Source: Colletes latitarsis
Lineage: Eukaryota; Arthropoda; Insecta; Hymenoptera; Colletidae
Assembly (NCBI RefSeq): GCF_051014445.1
Contig: NW_027488370.1
Location: 12,462,001 to 12,526,000 of the forward strand
Direction of reading: 5' to 3'
DNA length: 64,000 nucleotides
The first letter of the stretch is position 1, and each line of letters begins with the position of its first letter. A program made the translations under genes and the position numbers. The notes under the pieces are model-generated. The model worked only from the letters and a program-made list of their open reading frames with translations, did no database searches and was not told the origin of the DNA. Below, piece after piece: positions 12,640 to 26,200 of this stretch.

Positions 12640-13240
12640 ATGTGAAGAACGCGAAAATATGACCCTGATGATGGCAATTCCCAGACCTATCGCAGACCTA
12701 ACTTGCGTTGTCCTCTAAAATATTGATCGAAACCAGGTTAAATGTACTGTTTCAGTGTGGTACCACATTACTACGTGATCCAATCCTGAAAAAGCCCAGT
12801 ATCTAGCCATGAAGTATGAGAAATATGCGAATTTATGAGCCTGATTTGGGCAAATCCTAGACATAACCCAGATCTAACATGCGTTATCCTCTAAAATATT
12901 TATCAAGACCAGGTTTAATTGAATGTTTCAGTGTGGTACCACAATACTACAGGATCCAATCTAGAAAAAGCCCAGAATCCGGCCATGAACCATGAGGAAT
13001 ATGCGAAAGTACGAGCCTGATGAGGGCAAATCCCGGGCCTAACCTAGACCTAACATGCGTTATCCTCAAAAATATTGATCGAAACCAGGTTTAATCGACT
13101 GTTTCAGTGTGGTGCCACATTACTACCTGATCCAAACCAGAGAAATACCCAGGATCTGTTCAACAAGTATGTGAAGAACGCGAAAATATGACCCTGATGA
13201 TGGCAATTCCCAGACCTATCGCAGACCTAACTTGCGTTGT
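12640..13240 (+). repeat. Block with internal 3-mer repeat, also at 21.78-22.38 kb
   Basis: GACCCTGATGATGGCAATTC followed by CTATCGCAGACC occurs at 12661 and again at 13190, 529 bp apart (a 3-mer). It occurs a third time near 21819. The middle monomer with GAATCCGGCCATGAACCATG is shared between this block and the 22.1-kb region. This is a local 3-mer duplication plus a distant copy about 9.16 kb away. Confidence 0.75.
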
Positions 13241-13279
13241 CCTCTAAAATATTGATCGAAACCAGGTTAAATGTACTGT

Positions 13280-14079
13280 TTCAGTGTGCTACCACATTAC
13301 TACGTGATCCAATCCTGAAAAAGCCCAGTATCTAGCCATGAAGTATGAGAAATATGCGAATTTATGAGCCTGATTTGGACAAATCCTAGACATAACCCAG
13401 ATCTAACATGCGTTATCCTCTAAAATATTTATCAAGACCAGGATTAATTGAATGTTTCAGTGTGGTACCACAATACTACGGGATCCAAACCAGAAAAAGC
13501 CCAGAATCTGGCCACCGAGTATGAGAAATATGCGAAAGTGCGAGCCTGATCAGGGCAAATCCCAGACCTATCCCAGACCTAACTTGCGTTGTCCTCTAAA
13601 ATATTTATCGTAACCGGGTTTAATGGACTGTTTCAGTGTGGTACCACATTACTACCTGATCCAATCCAGAAAAAGCCCAGGATCTGTTCAACAAGTATGT
13701 GAAGAACGCGGAAATATGACCCTGATGAGGGCAAATCCCGGGCCTAACCTAGACCTAACATTAGTTATCCTCAAATATATTGATCGAAACCAGGTTTAAT
13801 CGACTGCTTCAGTGTGGTACCACATTACTACCTGATCCAAACCAGAAAAATACCCAGGATCTGTTCAACATGTATGTGGAAAATGCGAAAGTATGTGTCT
13901 GATGAGGGCAAATCCCTGGCCTAACCTAGACAGAACATGCGTTATCCTCTAAAATATTGATCGAAACTAGGTTTAATTTACTGTTTCAGTGTGGTACCAC
14001 ATTACTACGTGATCCAATCCTGAAAAAGCCCAGTATCTAGCCATGAAGTATGAGAAATATGCGAATTTATGAGCCTGAT
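13280..14079 (+). repeat. 7-mer-offset block, copy 1
   Basis: The block repeats at 14513-15312, an offset of 1,233 bp (seven monomers plus 1). Shared rare words are GATTTGGACAAATCC, ACCAGGATTAATTG and TATTTATCGTAACCGGG. The match ends where this copy continues CCTGATGAGAGC and the other CCTGATTTGGGC. Confidence 0.8.
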
Positions 14080-14512
14080 GAGAGCAAATCCCAGACCTAC
14101 CCCAGACCTAACATGCGTTATCCTCTAAAATATTGATCGAAACCAGGTTTAATGGACTGCTTCAGTGTGGTACCACATTACTACCCGATCCAATCCAGAA
14201 AAAGCCCAGGATCTGTTCAACAAGTATGTGAAGAACGCGGAAATATGACCCTGATGAGTGCAAATCCCGGGCCTAACCTAGACCTAACATGAGTTATCCT
14301 CAAATATATTGATCGAAACCAGGCTTAATGGACTGTTTCAGTGTGCTACCACATTACTACGTGATCCAAACCAGAAAAAACCCAGAATCTGTTCAACATG
14401 TATGTGGAAAATGAGAAAGTATGTGTCTGATGATGGCAAATCCCAGGCCTAACCTAGACAGAACATGCGTTATCCTCTAAGATATTGATCGAAACCAGGT
14501 TTAATGGACTGT
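14080..14512 (+). repeat. Spacer monomers within the 7-mer repeat
   Basis: Two to three monomers separate the 800-bp matching parts of the 7-mer repeat. They carry TACCCGATCC, GATGAGTGCAAATCCC and AAAATGAGAAAGTATG, all single-base variants of the common types. The same set, less altered, is found near 19.92-20.33 kb. Confidence 0.7.
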
Positions 14513-15312
14513 TTCAGTGTGCTACCACATTACTACGTGATCCAATCCTGAAAAAGCCCAGTATCTAGCCATGAAGTATGAGAAATATGCGAATTTATGA
14601 GCCTGATTTGGACAAATCCTAGACATAACCCAGATCTAACATGCGTTATCCTCTAAAATATTTATCAAGACCAGGATTAATTGAATGTTTCAGTGTGGTA
14701 CCACAATACTACGGGATCCAAACCAGAAAAAGCCCAGAATCTGGCCACCGAGTATGAGAAATATGCGAAAGTGCGAGCCTGATCAGGGCAAATCCCAGAC
14801 CTATCCCAGACCTAACTTGCGTTGTCCTCTAAAATATTTATCGTAACCGGGTTTAATGGACTGTTTCAGTGTGGTACCACATTACTACCTGATCCAATCC
14901 AGAAAAAGCCCAGGATCTGTTCAACAAGTATGTGAAGAACGCGGAAATATGACCCTGATTAGGGCAAATCCCGGGCCTAACCTAGACCTAACATTAGTTA
15001 TCCTCAAATATATTGATCGAAACCAGGTTTAATCGACTGCTTCAGTGTGGTACCACATTACTACCTGATCCAAACCAGAAAAATACCCAGGATCTGTGCA
15101 ACATGTATGTGGAAAATGCGAAAGTATGTGTCTGATGAGGGCAAATCCCAGGCCTAACCTAGACAGAACATGCGTTATCCTCTAAAATATTGATCGAAAC
15201 CAGGTTTAATTTACAGTTTCAGTGTGGTACCACATTACTACGTGATCCAATCCTGAAAAAGCCCAGTATCTAGCCATGAAGTATGAGAAATATGCGAATT
15301 TATGAGCCTGAT
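14513..15312 (+). repeat. 7-mer-offset block, copy 2
   Basis: This is the second copy of the block above. From about 14720 to 15470 it also matches 18.24-18.99 kb at an offset of 3,521 bp (20 monomers plus 1). Both share the GATCTGTGCAACATG change, which is rare elsewhere in the window. Confidence 0.8.
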
Positions 15313-15469
15313 TTGGGCAAATCCTAGACATAACCCAGATCTAACATGCGTTATCCTCTAAAATATTTATCAAGACCAGGTTTAATTGAATGTTTCTGTG
15401 TGGTACCACAATACTACGGGATCCAAACCAGAAAAAGCCCAGAATCTGGCCACCGAGTATGAGAAATAT

Positions 15470-16655
15470 GCGAAAGTACGAGCCTGATGAGAGCAAATCC
15501 CAGACCTACCCCAGACCTAAAATGCGTTATCCTCTAAAATATTGATAGAAACCAGGTTAAATGGACTCTCTCAGTGTGGCACCACATTACTACAGAATCC
15601 AAACTAGAGAAAGCCCAGAATCTGGCCATCAAGTATGAGAAATATGCGAAAGTACGAGCCTGATGAGAGCAAATCCCAGGCCTAACCTAGACATAACATG
15701 CGTTATCCTCTAAAATATTGATAGTAACCAGGTTAAATGGACTGTCTCAGTGTGGCACCACATTACTACAGAATCCAAACTAGAAAAAGCCCAGAATCTG
15801 GCCATCAAGTATGAGAAATATGCGAAAGTGCGAGCCTGATCAGGGCAAATCCCAGACCTATCCGAGACGTAACTTCCGTTGTCCTCTAAAATATTGATCG
15901 AAACCAGGTTTAATGGACTGTCTCAGTGTGGTACCATATTACTACCTGATCCAATCCAGAAAAAGCCCAGAATCTGGCCATGAATTATGAGAAATATGCG
16001 AAAGTACGAGCCTGATGAGAGCAAATCCCAGACCTTCCCCAGACCTAACATGAGTTATCCTCAAATATATTGATCGAAACCAGGTTTAATGGACTGTTTC
16101 AGTGTGCTACCACATTACTACGTGATCGAAACCAGAAAAAACCCAGAATCTGTTCAACATGTATGTGGAAAATGCGAAAGTATGTGTCTGATGAGGGCAA
16201 ATCCCAGGCCTAACCTAGACAGAACATGCGTTATCCTCTAAGATATTGATCGAAACCAGGTTTAATGGACTGTTTCAGTGTGCTACCACATTACTACGTG
16301 ATCCAATCCTGAAAAAGCCCAGTATCTAGCCATGAAGTATGAGAAATATGCGAATTTATGAGCCTGATTTGGGCAAATCCTAGACATAACCCAGATCTAA
16401 CATGCGTTATCCTCTAAAATATTTATCAAGACCAGGTTTAATTGAATGTTTCTGTGTGGTACCACAATACTACGGGATCCAAACCAGAAAAAGCCCAGAA
16501 TCTGGCCACCGAGTATGAGAAATATGCGAAAGTGCGAGCCTGATCGGGGCAAATCCCAGACCTATCCGAGACCTAACTTCCGTTGTCCTTTAAAATATTG
16601 ATCGAAACCAGGTTTAATGGACTGTCTCAGTGTGGTACCACATTGCTACCTGATC
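15470..16655 (+). repeat. Monomers shared with 19.35-20.4 kb
   Basis: The ATGGACTCTCTCAG monomer at about 15565 recurs at about 19440 (3,873 bp, 22 monomers plus 1), together with its neighbours GAGACGTAACTTCCG and GTACCATATTACTACC. From about 16.05 kb the offset to the 20.1-kb copy becomes about 4,049 bp (23 monomers), so one monomer has been gained or lost between the two regions. No gene is present. Confidence 0.75.
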
Positions 16656-17955
16656 CAATCCAGAAAAAGCCCAGAATCTGGCCATGAATTATGAGAAATA
16701 TGCGAAAGTACGAGCCTGATGAGAGTGAATCCCAGGCCTGACCTAGACATAACATGTGTTATCCTCTAAAATATTGATAGAAACCAGGTTAAATGGACTG
16801 TCTCAGTGTGGCACCACATTACTACAGAATCCGAACTAGAAAAAGCCCAGAATCTGGCCATCAAGTATGAGAAATATGCGAAACTACGAGCCTGATGAGA
16901 GCAAATCCCAGACCTACCCCAGACCTAACATGCGTTATCCCCTAAAATATTTATCAAGACCAGGTTTAATTGAATGTTTCAGTGTGGTACCACATTACTA
17001 CGTAATCCAAACCAGAAGAAACCCAGGATCTGTTCAACATGTATGTGGAAAATGCGAAATTATGTGCCTGATTAGGGCAAATCCTAGACATTACCCAGAT
17101 CTAACATGCGTTATCCTCTAAAATATTTATCAAGACCAGGTTTAATTGAATGTTTCAATGTGGTACCACAATACTACGTGATCCAAACCAGAAAAAACCC
17201 AGGATCTGTTCAACATGTATGTGGAAAATGCGAAATTATGTGCCTGATTAGGGCAAATCCTAGACCTATCCCAGACCTAACTTGCGTTGTCCTCTAAAAT
17301 ATTGATCGAAACCAGGTTAAATGTACTGTTTCAGTGTGGTACCACGTTACTACGTGATCCAATCCTGAAAAAGCCCAGTATCTAGCCACGAAGTATGAGA
17401 AATATGCTAATTTATGTGCCTGATTTGGGCAAATCCTAGACATAACCCAGATCTAACATGCGTTATCCTCTAAAATATTTATTAAGACCAGGTTTAATTG
17501 AATGTTTCAGTGTGGTACCACAATACTACGGGATCCAATCTAGAAAAAGCCCAGAATCTGGCCATGAACCATGAGGAATATGCGAAAGTACGAGCCTAAT
17601 GAGAGCAAATCCCAGACCTAACCATGACCTAACATGCGTTATTCTCTAAAATATTGATCGAAACCAGGTTTAATGGACTGTTTCAGTGTGGTACCACATT
17701 ACTACGTGATCCAAAACAGAAAAAACCCAGGATCTGTTCAGCAAGTATGTGAAAAACGCGAAACTATGAGCCTGATGAGGGCAAATCCCAGACCTATCCC
17801 AGACCCAACATGCGTTATCCTCCAAAACATTTATCAAGACCAGGTTTAATTGAATGTTTCAGTGTGTTACCACATTACTACGTGATCCAAACCACAAAAA
17901 ACCCAGGATCCGTTCAACAAGTATGTGAAGAATGCGAAAGTATGTGTCTGATGAG
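16656..17955 (+). repeat. Long dispersed block, copy 3
   Basis: This matches 820-2120 at an offset of 15,836 bp (90 monomers minus 4). It includes the run of two monomers with TTTATCAAGACC modules and the CCAAAACAGAAAAAACCC and GACCCAACATGCG monomers. It is the most complete of the distant pairs by length. Divergence is light, for example CCACGAAGTATG and ATGCTAATTTATG here. Confidence 0.8.
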
Positions 17956-18244
17956 GGCAAATCCCAGGCTTAACCAAGATCTAACATGCGTTATCCTCAA
18001 AAATATTGATCGAAACCAGGTTTAATGGACTGTTTCAGTGTGCTACCACATTACTACGTGATCCAAACCAGAAAGAACCCAGGATCTGTTCAACAAGTAT
18101 GTGGAGAATGCGAAAGTATGTGTCTAATGAGGGCAAATCCCAGGCCTAACCTAGACCTAACATGCGTTCCCCTCAAAATTATTTATCAGTACCAGGTTTA
18201 ATTGAATGTTTCAGTGTGATACCACATTTCTACGTGATTCAAAC

Positions 18245-20533
18245 CAGAAAAAGCCCAGAATCTGGCCACCGAGTATGAGAAATATGCGAAAGTGCGAGCC
18301 TGATCAGGGCAAATCCCAGACCTATCCCAGACCTAACTTGCGTTGTCCTCTAAAATATTTATCGTAACCGGGTTTAATGGACTGTTTCAGTGTGGTACCA
18401 CATTACTACCTGATCCAATCCAGAAAAAGCCCAGGATCTGTTCAACAAGTATGTGAAGAACGCGGAAATATGACCCTGATGAGGGCAAATCCCGGGCCTA
18501 ACCTAGACCTAACATTAGTTATCCTCAAATATATTGATCGAAACCAGGTTTAATCAACTGCTTCAGTGTGGTACTACATTACTACCTGATCCAAACCAGA
18601 AAAATACCCAGGATCTGTGCAACATGTATGTGGAAAATGCGAAAGTATGTGTCTGATGAGGGCAAATCCCAGGCCTAACCTAGACAGAACATGCGTTATC
18701 CTCTAAAATATTGATCGAAACCAGGTTTAATTTACTGTTTCAGTGTGGTACCACATTACTACGTGATCCAATCCTGAAAAAGCCCAGTATCTAGCCATGA
18801 AGTATGAGAAATATGCGAATTTATGAGCCTGATTTGGGCAAATCCTAGACATAACCCAGATCTAACATGCGTTATCCTCTAAAATATTTATCAAGACCAG
18901 GTTTAATTGAATGTTTCTGTGTGGTACCACAATACTACGGGATCCAAACCAGAAAAAGCCCAGAATCTGGCCACCGAGTATGAGAAATATGCGAAAGTGC
19001 GAGCCTGATCGGGGCAAATCCCAGACCTATCCGAGACCTAACTTCCGTTGTCCTTTAAAATATTGATCGAAACCAGGTTTAATGGACTGTCTCAGTGTGG
19101 TACCACATTGCTACCTGATCCAATCCAGAAAAAGCCCAGAATCTGGCCATGAATTATGAGAAATATGCAAAAGTACGAGCCTGATGAGAGTAAATCCCAG
19201 GCCTAACCTAGACATAACATGTGTTATCCTCTAAAATATTGATAGAAACCAGGTTAAATGGACTGTCTCAGTGTGGCACCACATTACTACAGAATCCAAA
19301 CTAGAAAAAGCCCAGAATCTGGCCATCAAGTATGAGAAATATGCGAAAGTACGAGCCTGATGAGAGCAAATCCCAGACCTACCCCAGACCTAACATGCGT
19401 TATCCTCTAAAATATTGATAGAAACCAGGTTAAATGGACTCTCTCAGTGTGGCACCACATTACTACAGAATCCAAACTAGAAAAAGCCCAGAATCTGGCC
19501 ATCAAGTATGAGAAATATGCGAAAGTACGAGCCTGATGAGAGCAAATCCCAGGCCTAACCTAGACATAACATGCGTTATCCTCTAAAATATTGATAGAAA
19601 CCAGGTTAAATGGACTGTCTCAGTGTGGCACCACATTACTACAGAATCCAAACTAGAAAAAGCCCAGAATCTGGCCATCAAGTATGAGAAATATGCGAAA
19701 GTGCGAGCCTGATCAGGGCAAATCCCAGACCTATCCGAGACGTAACTTCCGTTGTCCTCTAAAATATTGATCGAAACCAGGTTTAATGGACTGTCTCAGT
19801 GTGGTACCATATTACTACCTGATCCAATCCAGAAAAAGCCCAGAATCTGGCCATGAATTATGAGAAATATGCGAAAGTACGAGCCTGATGAGAGCAAATC
19901 CCAGACCTTCCCCAGACCTAACATGCGTTATCCTCTAAAATATTGATCGAAACCAGGTTTAATGGACTGTTTCAGTGTGGTACCACATTACTACCTGATC
20001 CAATCCAGAAAAAGCCCAGGATCTGTTCAACAAGTATGTGAAGAACGCGGAAATATGACCCTGATGAGTGCAAATCCCGGGCCTAACCTAGACCTAACAT
20101 GAGTTATCCTCAAATATATTGATCGAAACCAGGTTTAATGGACTGTTTCAGTGTGCTGCCACATTACTACGTGATCCAAACCAGAAAAAACCCAGAATCT
20201 GTTCAACATGTATGTGGAAAATGCGAAAGTATGTGTCTGATGAGGGCAAATCCCAGGCGTAACCTAGACAGAACATGCGTTATCCTCTAAAATATTGATC
20301 GAAACCAGGTTTAATGGACTGTTTCAGTGTGCTACCACATTACTACGTGATCCAATCCTGAAAAAGCCCAGTATCTAGCCATGAAGTATGAGAAATATGC
20401 GAATTTATGAGCCTGATTTGGACAAATCCTAGACATAACCCAGATCTAACATGCGTTATCCACTAAAATATTTATCAAGACCAGGATTAATTGAATGTTT
20501 CAGTGTGGTACCACAATACTACGGGATCCAAAC
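18245..20533 (+). repeat. 13-mer HOR, copy 1 (2,289 bp)
   Basis: The marker TATTTATCGTAACCGGG is at 18355 and again at 20644, 2,289 bp apart (13 monomers plus 1). Between them lie GTACTACATTACTACC, TGTGCAACATG, GATCGGGGCAAATCCC and ATGCAAAAGTACG, all repeated in the same order in copy 2. The left edge is near 18245, where the sequence switches from GTGATTCAAACC to the shared GCCCAGAATCTGGCCACCG. Confidence 0.8.
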
Positions 20534-21700
20534 CAGAAAAAGCCCAGAATCTGGCCACCGAGTATGAGAAATATGCGAAAGTGCGAGCCTGATCAGGGCA
20601 AATCCCAGACCTATCCCAGACCTAACTTGCGTTGTCCTCTAAAATATTTATCGTAACCGGGTTTAATGGACTGTTTCAGTGTGGTACCACATTACTACCT
20701 GATCCAATCCAGAAAAAGCCCAGGATCTGTTCAACAAGTATGTGAAGAACGCGGAAATATGACCCTGATGAGGGCAAATCCCGGGCCTAACCTAGACCTA
20801 ACATTAGTTATCCTCAAATATATTGATCGAAACCAGGTTTAATCAACTGCTTCAGTGTGGTACTACATTACTACCTGATCCAAACCAGAAAAATACCCAG
20901 GATCTGTGCAACATGTATGTGGAAAATGCGAAAGTATGTGTCTGATGATGGCAAATCCCAGGCCTAACCTAGACAGAACATGCGTTATCCTCTAAAATAT
21001 TGATCGAAACCAGGTTTAATTTACTGTTTCAGTGTGGTACCACATTACTACGTGATCCAATCCTGAAAAAGCCCAGTATCTAGCCATGAAGTATGAGAAA
21101 TATGCGAATTTATGAGCCTGATTTGGGCAAATCCTAGACATAACCCAGATCTAACATGCGTTATCCTCTAAAATATTTATCAAGACCAGGTTTAATTGAA
21201 TGTTTCTGTGTGGTACCACAATACTACGGGATCCAAACCAGAAAAAGCCCAGAATCTGGCCACCGAGTATGAGAAATATGCGAAAGTGCGAGCCTGATCG
21301 GGGCAAATCCCAGACCTATCCGAGACCTAACTTCCGTTGTCCTTTAAAATATTGATCGAAACCAGGTTTAATGGACTGTCTCAGTGTGGTACCACATTGC
21401 TACCTGATCCAATCCAGAAAAAGCCCAGAATCTGGCCATGAATTATGAGAAATATGCAAAAGTACGAGCCTGATGAGAGTAAATCCCAGGCCTAACCTAG
21501 ACATAACATGTGTTATCCTCTAAAATATTGATAGAAACCAGGTTAAATGGACTGTCTCAGTGTGGCACCACATTACTACAGAATCCAAACTAGAAAAAGC
21601 CCAGAATCTGGCCATCAAGTATGAGAAATATGCGAAAGTACGAGCCTGATGAGAGCAAATCCCAGACCTACCCCAGACCTAACATGCGTTATCCTCTAAA
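20534..21700 (+). repeat. 13-mer HOR, copy 2 (partial, about 6.6 monomers)
   Basis: This repeats the first half of copy 1 with few differences, for example GATGATGGCAAATCCC against GATGAGGGCAAATCCC. The match ends near 21700, where ATATTTACCAAGACC replaces ATATTGATAGAAACC. After that the sequence resembles 12.18-13.2 kb instead, so the edge is a switch between two array segments. Confidence 0.8.
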
Positions 21701-23280
21701 ATATTTACCAAGACCAGGTTTAATTGAATGTTTCAGTGTGGTACCACATTACTACGTGATCCAAACCAGAAGAAACCCAGGATCTGTTCAACAAGTATGT
21801 GAAGAACGCGAAAATATGACCCTGATGATGGCAATTCCCAGACCTATCGCAGACCTAACTTGCGTTGTCCTCTAAAATATTGATCGAAACCAGGTTAAAT
21901 GTACTGTCTCAGTGTGGTACCACATTACTACGTGATCCAATCCTGAAAAAGCCCAGTATCTAGCCATGAAGTATGAGAAATATGCGAATTTATGAGCCTG
22001 ATTTGGGCAAATCCTAGACATAACCCAGATCTAACATGCGCTATCCTCTAAAATATTTATCAAGACCAGGTTTAATTGAATGTTTCAGTGTGGTACCACA
22101 ATACTGCAGGATCCAATCTAGAAAAAGCCCAGAATCCGGCCATGAACCATGAGGAATATGCGAAAGTACGAGCCTGATGAGGGCAAATCCCGGGCCTAAC
22201 CTAGACCTAACATGCGTTATCCTCAAAAATATTGATCGAAACCAGGTTTAATCGACTGTTTCAGTGTGGTGCCACATTACTACCTGATCCAAACCAGAAA
22301 AATACCCAGGATCTGTTCAACAAGTATGTGAAGAACGCGAAAATATGACCCTGATGAGGGCAAATCCCAGACCTATTCCAGACCTAACTTGCGTTATCCA
22401 CTAAAATATTGATCGAAACCGGGTTTAATGGACTGTTTCAACGTGGTACCACATTACTACGTGATCCAAACCAGAAGAATACCTAGGATCTGTTCAACAA
22501 GTATGTGGAGAATGCGAAAGTATGTGTCTGATGAGGGCAAATCCCAGGCCTAACCAAGATCTAACATGCGTTATCCTCAAAAATATTGATCGAAACTAGG
22601 TTTAATTTACTGTTTCAGTGTGGTACCACATTACTACGTGATCCAATCCTGAAAAAGCCCAGTATCTAGCCATGAAGTATGAGAAATATGCGAATTTATG
22701 AGCCTGATTTGGGCAAATCCTAGACATAACCCAGATCTAACATGCGTTACCCTCTAAAATATTTATCAAGACCAGGTTTAATTGAATGTTTCAGTGTGGT
22801 ACCACAATACTACGGGATCCAAACCAGAAAAAGCCCAGAATCTGGCCACCGAGTGCGAGAAATATGCGAAAGTGCGAGCCTGATCAGGGCAAATCCCAGA
22901 CCTATCCCAGACCTAACTTGCGTTCTCCTCTAAAATATTGATCGAAACCAGGTTTAATGGACTGTTTCAGTGTGGTACCACATTACAACCTGATCCAATC
23001 CAGAAAAAGCCCAGGATCTGTTCAACAAGTATGTGAAGAACGCGGAAATATGACCCTGATGAGGGCAAATCCCGGGCCTAACCTAGACCTAACATGAGTT
23101 ATCCTCAAAGATATTGATCGAAACCAGGTTTAATGGACTGTTTCAGGGTGCTACCACATTACTACGTGATCCAAACCAGAAGAAACCCAGGATCTGTTCA
23201 ACATGTATGCGGAAAATGCGAAAGTATGTGTCTGATGAGGGCAAATCCCAGGCCTAACCTAGACAGAACATGCGTTATCC
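21701..23280 (+). repeat. Patchwork of segments from 12-13 kb and 8.7-9.4 kb
   Basis: About 21.78-22.38 kb matches 12.64-13.24 kb, and about 22.59-23.27 kb matches 8.69-9.38 kb. The two sources lie some 4 kb apart in the array but are only about 0.2 kb apart here. The monomer between them carries TTTCAACGTGGTACC, a change not noticed elsewhere. Confidence 0.7.
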
Positions 23281-26200
23281 TCTAAAATATTGATAGAAAC
23301 CAGGTTAAATGGACTGATTCAGTGTGCTACCACATTACTACGTGATCCAAACCAGAAAAAGCCCTGGATCTAGCCATCAAGTATGAGTAATATGCGAAAG
23401 TATGAGCCTGATGAGGGCAAATCCTAGACCTAACCCAGACCTAACATGCGTTATCCTCTAAAATATTTATCAAGACCAGGTTTAATTGAATGTTTCAGTG
23501 TGCTACCACACTACTACGTGATCCAAACCAGAAAAATACCCAGGATCTGTTCAACAAGTATGTGAAGAACGCGAAAATATGACCCTGATGAGGGCAAATC
23601 CCAGACCTATCCCAGACCTAACTTGCGTTGTTCTCTAAAATATTGATGGAAACCAGGTTTAATTGACTGCTTCAGTGTGGTACCACATTACTACGAGATC
23701 CAATCCAGAAAAGGCCCTGGATCTAGCCATCAAGTATGAGTAGTATGCGAAAGTACGAGCCTGATGAGAGCAAATCTCAGACCTAACCAAGACCGAACAA
23801 GCGTTATTCTCTAAAATATTGATCGAAACCAGGTTTAATGGACTGTTTCAGTGAGGTACCACATTACTACCTGATCCAAACCAGAAAAAACCCAGGATCT
23901 GTTCAACAAGTATGTGAAGAATGCGAAAGTATGTGTCTGATGAGTGAAAATCCCAGGCCTAACCTAGACCTAACATGCGTTACCCTCAAAAATACTGATC
24001 GAAACCAGGTTTAATCGACTGTTTCAGTGTGGTACCACATTACTATGTGATCCAAACCAGAAAAAAACCCAGGATCTGTACAACAAGTATGTGAAGAATG
24101 CGAAAGTATGAGCCTGACGAGGACAAATCCCGGACCTATCCCAGACATAACTTGCGTTATCCTCTAAAATATTGATCGAAGCCAGGTTTAATCGACCATT
24201 TCAGTGTGTTACCACATTACTACGTGATCCAAACCAGAAAAATACCCAGGATCTGTTCAACAAGTATGTGAAGAACGCGGAAATATGACCCTGTTGAGGG
24301 CAAATCTCCGGCCTAACCTAGACCTAATATGAGTTATCCTCAAAAATATTGATCGAAACCAGGTTTAATCGACTGTTTCAGTGTGTTACCACATTACTAC
24401 AAGATCCAAACCAGAAAAATACCCAGGAATTGTCCAACAAGTATGTGAAGAACGCGAAAATATGACCCTGATGAGGGCAAATCCCAGACCTATACCAGAC
24501 CTAACTTGCGTTGTCCTCTAAAATATTGATGGAAACCAGGTTTAATTGACTGTTTCAGTGTGGTACCACATTACTACGTGATCCAAACCAGAACAAGCCC
24601 TGGATCTAGCCATCAAGTATGAGTAATATGCGAAAGTATGAGCCTGATGAGGGCAAATCCTAGACCTAACCCAGACCTAACATGCGTTATCCTCTAAAAT
24701 ATTTATCAAGACCACGTTTAATTGAATGTTTCAGTGTGGTATCACATTACTACGTGATCCAAACCTGAAAAAACCCAGGATCTGCTCAACAAGTATGTGA
24801 AAAACGCGAAACTATGAGCCTGATGAGGGCAAATCCCAGACCTATCCCAGACCCAACATGCGTTATCCTCTAAAACATTTACCAAGACCTGGTTTAATTG
24901 AATGTTTCAGTGTGGTACCACATTACTACGTGATCCAAACCACAAAAAACCCAGGATCCGTTCAACAAGTATGTGACGAATGCGAAAGTATGTGTCTGAT
25001 GAGGGCAAATCCCAGGCCTAACCTAGATCTAACATGCGTTATCCTCAAAAATAATTATCGAAACCAGGTTTAATGGACTGTTTCAGTGTGGAACCACATC
25101 ACTACGTGATCCAAACCAGAAAAATACCCAGGATCCGTTCAACAAGCATGTGAAGATTGCGAAAGTATGTGTCTGATGAGGGGAAATCCCAGGCCTAACC
25201 TAGACATAACATGCGTTATCCTCTAAAATATTGATAGAAACCAGGTTAAATGGACTGATTCAGTGTGCTACCACATTACTACGTGATCCAAACCAGAAAA
25301 AGCCCTGGATCTAGCCATCAAGTATGAGTAATATGCGAAAGTATGAGCCTGATGAGGGCAAATCCTAGACCTAACCCAGACCTAACATGCGTTATCCTCT
25401 AAAATATTTATCAAGACCAGGTTTAATTGAATGCTTCAGTGTGTTACCATACTACTACGTGATCCAAACCAGAAAAAACCCAGGACCCGTTCAACAAGTA
25501 TGTGAAGAATGCGAGAGTATGTGTCTGATGAGGGCAAATCACAGGCCTAACCTAGACATAACATGCGTTATCCTCTAAAATATTGATCGAAACCTGGTTT
25601 AATGGACTCTTTCAGTGTGGTACCACATTACTGCTGGATCCGAACCAGAAAAAGCACAGAATCTGACCATCAAGTATGAGAAATTTGCGAAAGTACGAGC
25701 CTGATGGGAGCAAATCCCAGACCTAACCTAGACCTAACATGAGTTATTCTCAAAAATATTGATCGAAAGCAGGTTTAATCGACAGTTTCAGTGTGGTACC
25801 ACATTACTACGTGATACAAACCTGAAAAAGCCAGGGATCTGTTCTACAAGTATGTGAAAAATGAGAAAATATGACCCTGATGAGGGCAAATCCCGGGCCT
25901 AACCTAGACCTAACATGAGTTATCCTCTAAAATATTGGTCGAAACCAGGTTTAATCGACTATTTCAGTGTGGTACCACATTACTACGTGATCCAAACCAG
26001 AAAAATACCCAGGATCTGTTCAACAAGTATGTGAAGAACGCGGAAATATCACCCTGATGAGGGCAAATCCCGGGCCTAACCTAGACCTAACATGAGTTAT
26101 CCTCTAAAATATTTATCGAAACCAGGTTTAATCGACTGTTTCAGTGTGGTACCACATTACTACCTGATCCAAACCAGAAAAATAACCAGGATCTGTTCAA

